NCBI GenBank assembly: GCA_964521255.1 | Contig: CAZFRM010000026.1 | Coordinates: 6,112 to 70,111, forward strand | Direction: 5' to 3' | From: ZC4RG29 sp964521255 | GTDB lineage: Bacteria > Bacteroidota > Bacteroidia > Cytophagales > Cyclobacteriaceae | Length of the DNA: 64,000 bases | Part shown: positions 45,651 to 54,054 of the stretch, piece after piece | Layout of the letters: each line of letters opens with the position of its first letter | How positions within the stretch are numbered: the first letter of the stretch is position 1 | Program-made: the position numbers and the translations under genes | Notes under the pieces: generated by a model | The model's database searches: none | What the model saw: only the letters and a program-made list of their open reading frames with translations | Told to the model about the DNA's origin: nothing

Positions 45651-47153
45651 CTAAAGCACAAAGTTAATTTTATTAATCAAACCCATCAATAGATTAGGCT
45701 GGAAGAACAAAAACAACAATGCTAAAACCAGAATAAGGCCAAAAAGATTTTGCCATGTAAGATAATTTGAAGCTTCGGCTGAACCTGGTTTTAGAAATGC
45801 CAAAGCAGGAATGCGGAGATAGTAAAACAAGGAAACAACGGTATTTAGAAGCCCTATCACCAATAACCAAAGCAGAAAGGATTTTCCTGAGTACTGGTAG
45901 GATTTCCACAATGCACTGAAAATAAAAAGTTTTGCCATAAACCCGGCCACCGGTGGGAGACCAGTAAGCGAAATAAAACCTGCAAATAATAAAACGTGCG
46001 GCATGGGCCATTTTTTACCTGTGCCGGCAAATCCTTGAATAGTGTTTATATTCTGTGTTTCAAAGAACTGCAAATAAGCGAACACTACGAAGTTCGCAAT
46101 AAGGTAAACAGCGGCATAGAACAACATCATGTGCATGCCTTGCTTTTGAAAAGCGGCAAGTCCCACTAATAAAAAACCTGATTGCGCTATAGAAGAATAA
46201 GCCATCATCCGCTTCGGACTTTTTTGTTTGAGCGCACCAAAATTTCCAAGACTGATGGTTATGATGGCAATGAGTGCTAAAATAAATTGCCAGCTAAATG
46301 AGGATTGACCAAAAACGGATAGCGCTAAAACGAATTTGGTGAGTATTCCCAACCCCGCGAGTTTCGGCACAACAGAGAAGAACGCCACAACAGGCATGGG
46401 TGCTGCCTCATAAACATCCGGTGCCCAGGGATGCATAGGCGTTGCTGCTATCTTGAAAAGAAATCCGGCAAGCGCGAATATTCCTGCAGTGAGCAATAAG
46501 TAAGTTTGATGCTGTTGAATTTCCCGAAGAAATTGTTCCGATGAAAAATCAAGTGTGCCTGTTAATCCATATAAAATGGAAAATCCATACAACATGATAG
46601 CTGAAGCAACCGAGCCAAACAAAAAATACTTCAGGCTTCCTTCTGCACCCTCTTTTTTAAACGTAAAACCGGCAAGTACATAAGAACTGATTGAGATTAG
46701 TTCAAGTGAAAGAAATATCATTGCAAGGTTTGTGCTCATCACTAATAAGTGCGATCCTAAAATAGCAGCGAGCAACAGACATATAAATTCCGAATGAAAT
46801 TTTGGAATTACGTTTTTCTGTAAGGACATTATAATAGTAAAGAGCCCTCCTACATCAAAAAGTATTTTTAAATACCAGGAGAAGTCATCACTGCGTATCA
46901 TCCCATTAAAAAGATTAGCGGGATTTTTATACAGGTCGAAGTTTACAAGAGAGAAAATGAATGAGAGGAAAAGAAACAGCAGCGCGAGAATGTAAAAAAG
47001 AGTAGTGGATTCTTTTTTATAAATTTTGCTGATAAGACCTGCCAGGAGCACAACGATAATTCCAATAGCTAACGCAAGCTCAGGAATAAACAACGACAGG
47101 CTCTCACGAATCCATTGCAACTTTTCGGGAAGTGCCGTCTCAATCTGCGTCAT
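45651..47153 (-). CDS. nuoN: NADH-quinone oxidoreductase subunit N
   Basis: 500 aa, about 14 membrane segments, antiporter-like subunit of Complex I. SLELISISSYVLAGF and AATPMHPWAPDVYEAAPMPVVAFFSVVPK (loop with conserved Lys/His) are diagnostic, followed by KRMMAYSSIAQSGFLLVG. Proton pumping across the inner membrane. Last nuo gene, 2 bases after nuoM. Confidence 0.95.
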   Translation of the reverse strand: MTQIETALPEKLQWIRESLSLFIPELALAIGIIVVLLAGLISKIYKKESTTLFYILALLFLFLSFIFSLVNFDLYKNPANLFNGMIRSDDFSWYLKILFDVGGLFTIIMSLQKNVIPKFHSEFICLLLAAILGSHLLVMSTNLAMIFLSLELISISSYVLAGFTFKKEGAEGSLKYFLFGSVASAIMLYGFSILYGLTGTLDFSSEQFLREIQQHQTYLLLTAGIFALAGFLFKIAATPMHPWAPDVYEAAPMPVVAFFSVVPKLAGLGILTKFVLALSVFGQSSFSWQFILALIAIITISLGNFGALKQKSPKRMMAYSSIAQSGFLLVGLAAFQKQGMHMMLFYAAVYLIANFVVFAYLQFFETQNINTIQGFAGTGKKWPMPHVLLFAGFISLTGLPPVAGFMAKLFIFSALWKSYQYSGKSFLLWLLVIGLLNTVVSLFYYLRIPALAFLKPGSAEASNYLTWQNLFGLILVLALLFLFFQPNLLMGLINKINFVL

Positions 47154-47155
47154 GC

Positions 47156-48733
47156 TTAGCGATTGTTGAGAATGATGTTTACAAACTCACGCGCAAACGG
47201 ATTGATGTAGTCAAGTAAAAGCTGGGGAGCGACACCAAAAATCAGGGCAGCAAGAGCCAGGGGCACCAACATGCTGTATTCACGCCTATCAAGGTCAGTG
47301 AGATGATGATGTTCAATTGCGCCTTTTAAATTGTAAGGGCCAAAGAACATTCGCTGAATGGTCCATAAATAATAGGCTGCACTCAACGCCAAACCTAATG
47401 TTGCTATTATAGGAAGAACGATGCTAAGTAAATCAGTTTTAAATGAACCAAGGAACACCAATATCTCAGCAATGAAACCTGAAAAACCCGGAAGTCCGAA
47501 AGAAGCAAAGAAAGCTATTAACACAATGACAAAGAAGGAGGGCATCACTTTGACAAGCCCGGAATAATTTTCAATCATGCGGTCATTTGTTCTATCATAC
47601 AAAACACCTGCGATGAGGAACAACATACTTGTGATAATGCCATGACTGAACATTTGATAAACCGCTCCGGCAACGCCTTCTGCATTGATGGCTGCCGTTC
47701 CCAAAAGAACAAATCCCATATGGGAAATTGAAGAATAGGCAATAAGTCGTTTAAGATCTTTGCTGGCCATAGCATTAAGCGCACCATAGATAATAGATAT
47801 CACACCCATCAGTCCGACAAGCCAGCTTAGGCTTATCGCTGCTTCAGGAAATACAGGGTAGGCTATACGTAAAATTCCATAGCCACCGATTTTCAACAAC
47901 AATGCCGCAAGAACAACGGAAATTGCAGTGGGCGCTTCCACGTGCGCATCGGGCAACCAGGTATGAAAGGGAACCATTGGTAGTTTTATTCCGAAGCCGA
48001 TGAACAGCAGAAGAAATGCCCACGTTCTTACCGGTAGCCCTCCCAACATTGAAGAAGAATTTGGATTTAAAACAGAACCGATCAAATAATTGGAGGCATC
48101 ATCAAGATGAGTGATATTAAAAGTGTGAACTACTCCCACACCCGGAGCTTTTGCAGAAATGTATAGTCCAATAAAGACAATAAGGATCAGGATTGAACCA
48201 CATAAAGTGTAAAGAAAGAATTTGATAGAGGCATATTCTCTTCTCGGGCCGCCCCAAATGCCGATAAGAAAAAACATCGGCAAAAGCATGAATTCAAAAA
48301 ACAAATAGAAGAGCAACAAGTCCAGCGCTGTGAAGCTCCCCATTATTGCTCCGTTAAGCACAAGAAGAAGGATAAAATATCCTTTCACATTTTTCTCAAT
48401 CGTCCACGATGAAATGGAGGCTATCAGCATCACAATAACAGCAAGTGCGATCAAAGGAAAGTTCAACCCGTCCAATGCCAGAAAGTATTCTGCCTGTAAT
48501 TTTACTCCTGACCCAAGATCTAATGTGAACCAGGGCATTTGCTCCATTACCCTCCACGTTTCTGATTCTGCATTGTATTGCTTTATGATAAGTAAAAGAA
48601 TGATGACCTGTATAAAAGAAACCAGCAAGGCAAGTGAGCGTAACCACTTCTTTTGTTCTTGCGGAATGATAAGGGCAACACCTGCTGCCAGAATAGGTAT
48701 AAAGATCAGGTAGGTGAGGAGATGGTTTGACAT
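47156..48733 (-). CDS. nuoM: NADH-quinone oxidoreductase subunit M
   Basis: 525 aa, about 14 membrane segments. FYLFFEFMLLPMFFLIGIWGG with the key Glu, KLPMVPFHTWLPDAHVEAPTAISVVLAALLLKIGGYG and KRLIAYSSISHMGFVLLG mark the ND4/NuoM subunit. It is 78 bases after nuoL and 2 before nuoN. Confidence 0.96.
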   Translation of the reverse strand: MSNHLLTYLIFIPILAAGVALIIPQEQKKWLRSLALLVSFIQVIILLLIIKQYNAESETWRVMEQMPWFTLDLGSGVKLQAEYFLALDGLNFPLIALAVIVMLIASISSWTIEKNVKGYFILLLVLNGAIMGSFTALDLLLFYLFFEFMLLPMFFLIGIWGGPRREYASIKFFLYTLCGSILILIVFIGLYISAKAPGVGVVHTFNITHLDDASNYLIGSVLNPNSSSMLGGLPVRTWAFLLLFIGFGIKLPMVPFHTWLPDAHVEAPTAISVVLAALLLKIGGYGILRIAYPVFPEAAISLSWLVGLMGVISIIYGALNAMASKDLKRLIAYSSISHMGFVLLGTAAINAEGVAGAVYQMFSHGIITSMLFLIAGVLYDRTNDRMIENYSGLVKVMPSFFVIVLIAFFASFGLPGFSGFIAEILVFLGSFKTDLLSIVLPIIATLGLALSAAYYLWTIQRMFFGPYNLKGAIEHHHLTDLDRREYSMLVPLALAALIFGVAPQLLLDYINPFAREFVNIILNNR

Positions 48734-48811
48734 TTACAGTTTACTACTATGGGGCTAAAATAATGGTAAAAGAAAAGTTATCATAAAAGCTTTAGGGAAA
48801 TCTCTCATTAC

Positions 48812-50752
48812 TTACAGAATCAGATACAACAATAGACCAACTAACCCTAATCCGCCCCAAAAAATATAATATTGAATCATTCCTCCCTGCGTTGATCTTG
48901 CCAGCCTTCCGATGCCTCGCGAAAGCCAGGCGATTCCTTCAACCGATCCATCAACAATATTTCTATCGAACCAACTTGAAATATGCGCCAGCGTTACTTG
49001 TGCATATGCGGTACCATGAATAAACTTATCAATCAGTCGCTGATCAGCCATCGTTGTGAAGAATGCAAGTTTTGCTATAGGCTGGGTGATGAAGTAGTAA
49101 TAGATCTTATCAAGGTAGAGCGAATGTTGAAGTGCATTGGAAAAATTCTTTTCAGGAATATCAGCGGTTCTGCTTCTAAAGTAGAAATAGGCAGCCGTCG
49201 CACCAAGGATTACCCACAAGGCTGAAAGTATTGTGATGCCGTGAGACTCAGTTACATTCATCCACCATCCCGAAAAGCTGAATGGATTTATAGAAACAAT
49301 CCACCACAATGAGCAAAGCGCCAGGACGATCATAGGCATACGCATGACAACCGGCGCTTCGTGAATGGTAAGTTTTTTTTCACTGAGAAATTTTGACGGA
49401 TGAATAAACACAAACCAGATTAACCTGAAGGTGTAACAGATGGTAAGGAAGGAGATGATGAACAGCATGCAAACAATCATCCACTTCCATGAAAATGAAT
49501 TTCCTGTCCATTCAATGCCCGCACTTATAATTGAGTCTTTGGATTGAAAACCTGAAAAGAAGGGGATACCTGAAAGTGACGCCCCGCACAACAAGAAAAT
49601 GAGAAAGGTAACAGGAAGAGATTTTCTTAATCCGCCAAGATTACGAATATCTTGTACATCAAAATGATTAGCGGTTCCCTGAGCCTGGTGCAAAGCATGA
49701 ATCACAGAACCTGCTGCGAGAAATAGTCCCGCTTTAAAAAAGGCATGCGTAAACAAGTGAAGAATGGCGCTGTCTTTTGCACCTACTCCCATTCCTATGA
49801 TCATTAATCCCAATTGAGAGACAGTTGAATATGCCAGTATCTTTTTTATATCATGTTGTACCAGCGCTGCCCCGGCACCGAGCAATGATGTAGCTGTACC
49901 AATCAAAGCAACAACCGTCAATGAATCAGGTGTGAAGAGAGGAAATATTCTTGCTAAAAGAAAAACTCCTGCTGCTACCATAGTTGCCGCGTGAATAAGC
50001 GCTGACACGGGTGTGGGACCAACCATAGCATCCGGAAGCCACGTTATTAAGGGAAACTGTGCAGACTTGCCCATAATGCCAAAGAAAAAACATAACGAAG
50101 CGGCTGTTCGCCAATTAAATGTACCTGGTGACTCAGGAAAATCGAGCTGAAGGGTTGACGTTTGACTATAGACAATCATAAGGCCAACAATGAACCCCAG
50201 GTCTGCAACACGATTCATTATAAAAGCTTTCTTTGCTGCGCGGCCTGCTTCAGGCAACTCCATCCAATGGCCGATGAGTAAGTATGATGAAAAGCCAACA
50301 AGCTCCCAGAAGACAAAAATTAATAACAAGTTGTCAGCAAGTACAACGCCTAACATGGAGAAGGTAAAAAATCCCAGCATGGCAAAATAACGACGTATTG
50401 AAATGTCACCAGCCATGTAGCCGGAGGAATAAACATGAACCAGGAAAGAGATTGCAGAGACCACAACAACCATGAGGATGGAAAGGCGATTCACCAATAT
50501 GCCAATGGAAACGTTGTAGTTACTTATTTCAAACCATCGGAAACTGAAATGATAAGACTCCACTGACCATGCATTATAAAGCAGAATGAATGATGCTATG
50601 GTGCTGGCAAATAACAAAGAGATGGATGTAAGCGATAACACCCAGCTATACCGCGGGGAAACAATCCACGCAACGAGTGCTGAGATCAGGGGTGACAACA
50701 GCGCCACCAATGTGCAAATGATTATTAAAGTATGATGATCAGAAGAATTCAA
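48812..50752 (-). CDS. nuoL: NADH-quinone oxidoreductase subunit L
   Basis: 646 aa, about 16 membrane segments. VFWELVGFSSYLLIGHW, SAQFPLITWLPDAMVGPTPVSALIHAATMVAAGVFLLAR and KKILAYSTVSQLGLMIIG are the ND5/NuoL hallmarks; the C-terminal lateral helix region (about 540-600) is present. It starts 2 bases after nuoK. Confidence 0.96.
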   Translation of the reverse strand: MNSSDHHTLIIICTLVALLSPLISALVAWIVSPRYSWVLSLTSISLLFASTIASFILLYNAWSVESYHFSFRWFEISNYNVSIGILVNRLSILMVVVVSAISFLVHVYSSGYMAGDISIRRYFAMLGFFTFSMLGVVLADNLLLIFVFWELVGFSSYLLIGHWMELPEAGRAAKKAFIMNRVADLGFIVGLMIVYSQTSTLQLDFPESPGTFNWRTAASLCFFFGIMGKSAQFPLITWLPDAMVGPTPVSALIHAATMVAAGVFLLARIFPLFTPDSLTVVALIGTATSLLGAGAALVQHDIKKILAYSTVSQLGLMIIGMGVGAKDSAILHLFTHAFFKAGLFLAAGSVIHALHQAQGTANHFDVQDIRNLGGLRKSLPVTFLIFLLCGASLSGIPFFSGFQSKDSIISAGIEWTGNSFSWKWMIVCMLFIISFLTICYTFRLIWFVFIHPSKFLSEKKLTIHEAPVVMRMPMIVLALCSLWWIVSINPFSFSGWWMNVTESHGITILSALWVILGATAAYFYFRSRTADIPEKNFSNALQHSLYLDKIYYYFITQPIAKLAFFTTMADQRLIDKFIHGTAYAQVTLAHISSWFDRNIVDGSVEGIAWLSRGIGRLARSTQGGMIQYYIFWGGLGLVGLLLYLIL

Positions 50753-50754
50753 AA

Positions 50755-51057
50755 TTAATCTTTAAGGATATTAATGTCGTCAGGTATGGAGGTTTGATAG
50801 TATTGATAGGTACGTAAAACTATAGCAAGTCCAACAGCCGCTTCACACACGGCTACAATGATAACAAATAATGCAAAAAGTTGACCGTCAAGGCGGTTTG
50901 GCGAAAGTGAATTAAATGCTATCAAATTCAGATTGGAAGCATTAAGCATCAGCTCGATTCCAAGCAATACCATAATTGCATTTCGCTTGACGATAACAAT
51001 CATGATGCCTGTTGAAAATAAAAAAGCGCCCAAAAGTAACAGATGCTGTGTCATCAA
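50755..51057 (-). CDS. nuoK: NADH-quinone oxidoreductase subunit K
   Basis: 100 aa, three membrane helices; VLLGIELMLNASNLNLIAF carries the conserved Glu of helix II and AVCEAAVGLAIVLRTYQ the one of helix III. Its start overlaps nuoJ by four bases. Confidence 0.96.
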   Translation of the reverse strand: MMTQHLLLLGAFLFSTGIMIVIVKRNAIMVLLGIELMLNASNLNLIAFNSLSPNRLDGQLFALFVIIVAVCEAAVGLAIVLRTYQYYQTSIPDDINILKD

Positions 51058-51566
51058 TTTGGGGATTCGTTTTTCGTGAATGATGCAGTAACGGCAGCTC
51101 CTATAAGAGCGATCAAAAGTAATATACCGGCAATTTCAAATGGGAGTAAATAATCTGTCATGAAGTTGATGCCAATTATATTGATGCTATTCCATTTGAG
51201 AATTATTGAACTGTCAGCTTTCGGTTCTATAAAATTTTGCTGATTGTAAAAATTTGCCAGGAGGTAAAAGACGGGACCACCTACCATTAACCCAGCCAAC
51301 CATTTGTTGTTGGTGACGACTAAAGGCTTGCCCGAGAATTTTGTTGTGAGCATTATACCAAAAATAATTACCACCAGAATGCCACCTGCATAAATCAAAA
51401 TTTGAGTGACAGCGACAAATTCAGCAAACATTAAAATGTACAAGCCTGCAATGGCAAGGAGACAAACTAACAAAAGAATTGCGCCATGAAATACATTTCG
51501 TATGAACAGAATACCGACGGATGAAAGGGCAGCCAGGACAATGAACAGGTAAAACAAGATCTTCAT
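51054..51566 (-). CDS. nuoJ: NADH-quinone oxidoreductase subunit J
   Basis: 170 aa, five membrane helices; FRNVFHGAILLLVCLLAIAGLYILMFAEFVAVTQILIYAGGILVVIIFGIML is the ND6/NuoJ core in its usual order (pieces only needed to recognise it: AEFVAVTQILIYAGG). Four-base overlaps with nuoI upstream and nuoK downstream indicate coupled translation. Confidence 0.95.
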   Translation of the reverse strand: MKILFYLFIVLAALSSVGILFIRNVFHGAILLLVCLLAIAGLYILMFAEFVAVTQILIYAGGILVVIIFGIMLTTKFSGKPLVVTNNKWLAGLMVGGPVFYLLANFYNQQNFIEPKADSSIILKWNSINIIGINFMTDYLLPFEIAGILLLIALIGAAVTASFTKNESPN

Positions 51567-52249
51567 GATTGAGACGGAGGTTGAGGCGGTTTGATCTTGG
51601 GTTTAAAAACAGGACGAGGCTTAGGAGCTTCACCGGGTGCACTTTCTTTTTTTTCTTCACTCTTCTCCGGGGGCGCAGTGTTTTGCAATTTTGCTTTTTG
51701 TGATTCCTCAAGAATTCTTTTCTTTTCAACGATCTCTTCTGGCGTCATTTCTGCAAACGAATAATTATGATCACGAATGTCGAACACGCTGAAATCGTAA
51801 ACTTTAGTCATGGTAAGACATTCTGTAGGGCAAACGGTTGTACACAATCCGCAGAAACAACACTTGCCCATGTCAATATCAAACGTAGCGGCGTAAATCC
51901 GCTTCGGAGTTCCATCCGATGTTTTTCCGATTTCTTCCGTCGCTTTTATGGGATCAATGGTAATGCAATTTACGGGGCAGACCTTAACACATTTATCGCA
52001 AACGATGCAATCGTCAATCTCATTATGGAGTCTGTACCTTCCGGTATCAGGCACAGGAAGAACCTCGTGTGGATATTGGATGGTGGCAATCCCATGACGA
52101 TCGTTGAAGTAATTCGGATCAGCTATTGATCGATGCTCTTGTGATTTTGTAGCACTGGTCAAATGACTCAGCGTTATCCTTAGACCAGCTAATAGTGATT
52201 CAATTGTCACACCTATTTTATTCCAATATGATGGTAATTTCGCTTTCAT
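51563..52249 (-). CDS. nuoI: NADH-quinone oxidoreductase subunit I (2x[4Fe-4S])
   Basis: 228 aa. Two ferredoxin motifs, CIVCDKCVKVCPVNC and CCFCGLCTTVCPTEC, hold clusters N6a and N6b in the membrane-arm junction of Complex I. An N-terminal amphipathic helix and a long C-terminal extension rich in Pro, Lys and Glu (last 60 residues) are unusual compared with the roughly 160-180-aa norm. The ATG is preceded directly by an arm of the inverted repeat 52251-52323. Its normal partner nuoH is 3.8 kb upstream because other genes intervene. Confidence 0.95.
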   Translation of the reverse strand: MKAKLPSYWNKIGVTIESLLAGLRITLSHLTSATKSQEHRSIADPNYFNDRHGIATIQYPHEVLPVPDTGRYRLHNEIDDCIVCDKCVKVCPVNCITIDPIKATEEIGKTSDGTPKRIYAATFDIDMGKCCFCGLCTTVCPTECLTMTKVYDFSVFDIRDHNYSFAEMTPEEIVEKKRILEESQKAKLQNTAPPEKSEEKKESAPGEAPKPRPVFKPKIKPPQPPSQS

Positions 52250-52250
52250 C

Positions 52251-52323
52251 CGTCAGGAACAAAAATAAGGGATATTAAAAAAGAATGAAGTTTTTTGAGG
52301 GGAATAACCTATTGTGCCTGACG
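52251..52323. repeat. 11-bp inverted repeat between nuoI and the restriction gene
   Basis: cgtcaggaaca (52251-52261) and tgtgcctgacg (52313-52323) pair with one mismatch around a 51-base loop. One arm touches the nuoI start codon and the other lies 4 bases from the restriction gene's stop, so it fills the joint between inserted and resident genes. It could be a junction scar or an RNA hairpin affecting nuoI translation. Confidence 0.4.
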
Positions 52324-52326
52324 TTT

Positions 52327-53061
52327 TCAATCCTTACCTGAATTGAATCTTACCAATTTGTCCCAATCAATGTCTCCGGATTCTTTACAGAAGTTAGTAA
52401 AAAATTCATTGGTGAATTTGTTAAGCATTTTTGCATAGGACATTAAAAATTCAGCATTCTTCTCTTTTGCCATATGTCCTAATGGCTCAACTATTTCAGT
52501 GTATAAGTTTGGATCTCCTGAGATAAACTCCCAAAAACGCTGTCCACAGTATTTAAAGTAGTCTCCTTTATCAGGATTGTTATCGCGTCCATAGCAACAA
52601 CCATTAATGGCAATTAATTGAAGGTTTGAATTACTTGTTCTCAGAGTCTTTGATGCTGTCTTAAAATCGCTTCTCATTTTAGCAATCTGACTACTATTAC
52701 CCCAATTGGGACCGGACTTTATCGCGACAATGTATCTAATATCCTTGATGTTAAATTCCAGATCTATTCCTTGGACTGCTGATTTTCTTCCCTTGTAAAC
52801 TTTCTCGTTAATGAAAATCGCTAACCCTTCTAACCAGTCCCCAAAAATGGTTTCTTCTTTTGAGGAAATAAATGCGTCTGTTAATTCTTTAACAATTTGT
52901 TCAGCCGTCAAAAGATGTTTTGCCTTAAATAGATAGGGATTCTTCTTTTTAAGTACAGTATTTAATTTAAGGTCGTTGAGTCCGTCAATTCTTTTTTGAT
53001 GGAAAGTTTCAATATTCTTTTCAACGTACTGCGATACGTCTGCTAACTTTAGCTTTTCCAT
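52327..53061 (-). CDS. Type II restriction endonuclease, PmeII-like family
   Basis: 244 aa. The pattern YLFKAKHLLTAEQIVKELTDAFISSKEETIFGDWLEGLAIFI, GIDLEF...YIVAIKSGPNWGNSSQIAKM, INGCCYGRDNNPDKGDY and KYCGQRFWEFISGD is that of a family of type II endonucleases I remember as PmeII-like. The Asp of GIDLEF and the Ile-Lys of VAIKSG form a PD-(D/E)xK-type site with an ExK variant. It overlaps the methyltransferase gene by 41 bases, so the pair is translated together. The recognition sequence cannot be read from the protein. Confidence 0.8.
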   Translation of the reverse strand: MEKLKLADVSQYVEKNIETFHQKRIDGLNDLKLNTVLKKKNPYLFKAKHLLTAEQIVKELTDAFISSKEETIFGDWLEGLAIFINEKVYKGRKSAVQGIDLEFNIKDIRYIVAIKSGPNWGNSSQIAKMRSDFKTASKTLRTSNSNLQLIAINGCCYGRDNNPDKGDYFKYCGQRFWEFISGDPNLYTEIVEPLGHMAKEKNAEFLMSYAKMLNKFTNEFFTNFCKESGDIDWDKLVRFNSGKD

Positions 53062-53899
53062 ATTTTTGTTTAGGGTCGAATAGAACGAGTTTTACGGGCT
53101 CAATTTGCTCACAAACCATGTCATAGTACTCCTCCATAATTTCTATACCGATCGAATTGCGTTTCATTCTTTGAGCAACAATATTTGTTGTGCCAGATCC
53201 CATAAAAGGGTCAAGAACAACATCGCCCTGCTTTGTGAACAATTTAATAAACCATTCTGGTAGTTCTTCAGGAAATGCAGCACTATGCTTTTTGTTACTG
53301 CATTCTGTGGCCAAGTGCAAAACATTTGTTGGATAAGCTTTATCTCTATTTATCCAATTGGAAATATTTTTACCAAAACCACTCCCAACTTTTGAATTAT
53401 CTCTCCTTCTATCTGTATCGCTAAGTTTCCTCAACCTTGCCTTCGCCCAATCACCCATCGGAACCATTACTTCGTCTTGATACATTGTGAATTTTTTGTC
53501 TTTATTAAATTGAAGAAGTCTTTCCCACGCGTCTCTGAATCTATTGGGCCACTTACCAGGGTAACAGTTTTTCTTATGCCAAATAAATTCTTCAGTCCAC
53601 AGCCATCCCTGCTGTCGCATTGCCAAAATTAATTCCATAACATAAGTGCTTCTTTCACCTTCTGTTACTTTCTCTTTTATGTTCAGAACAAAAGTTCCTG
53701 TAGGCTTTAAAACCCTAAGCAATTCTTTTGAAAGGGGCAGAAACCAATCAACGTACTTGTCATGGGTTATTCCTCCATATGTATTTTTTCTTTGATCCGC
53801 GTATGGTGGTGATGTGAATATCAAGTCAACTGAGTTGTCAGGAATATTTTTTATAACTTCTTTACTGTCACCCAAATAGAGGTTTGCTCTTACTTCCAT
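53021..53899 (-). CDS. DNA methyltransferase of a type II R-M system (beta class)
   Basis: 292 aa. Motif IV (LIFTSPPYADQRKNTYGG) comes first and the SAM motif I (VVLDPFMGSGTTNIVA) near the C-terminus, the beta-class order. TSPPY favours N4-cytosine methylation, though N6-adenine is possible. Target recognition should lie in the middle (about 95-190). It protects host DNA from the nuclease encoded by the next gene, which overlaps its 3' end by 41 bases. A perfect 12-bp palindrome, cttaaatttaag at 53947-53958, lies 48 bases before the ATG. Confidence 0.9.
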   Translation of the reverse strand: MEVRANLYLGDSKEVIKNIPDNSVDLIFTSPPYADQRKNTYGGITHDKYVDWFLPLSKELLRVLKPTGTFVLNIKEKVTEGERSTYVMELILAMRQQGWLWTEEFIWHKKNCYPGKWPNRFRDAWERLLQFNKDKKFTMYQDEVMVPMGDWAKARLRKLSDTDRRRDNSKVGSGFGKNISNWINRDKAYPTNVLHLATECSNKKHSAAFPEELPEWFIKLFTKQGDVVLDPFMGSGTTNIVAQRMKRNSIGIEIMEEYYDMVCEQIEPVKLVLFDPKQKYGKAKVSRRIAVR

Positions 53900-53946
53900 T
53901 AATAAACTAGTTGTTGTCTGGGTTGAAATATAGTCTAAAAAATCGA

Positions 53947-53958
53947 CTTAAATTTAAG
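53947..53958. promoter_or_regulatory. 12-bp palindrome before the R-M genes
   Basis: cttaaatttaag is perfectly symmetrical and sits 48 bases upstream of the methyltransferase ATG, where a regulator of an R-M pair could bind. No controller-protein gene is present. In A+T-rich DNA it may be chance. Confidence 0.25.
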
Positions 53959-54054
53959 GTTTTAGAGCTCAAAAAAATTAGTGACTTCAACAAAAATGAA
54001 TGAGAAGTTTGTGTAAGACAATTTGAAAGAGCAACAAGATTAACAACCTTATGT

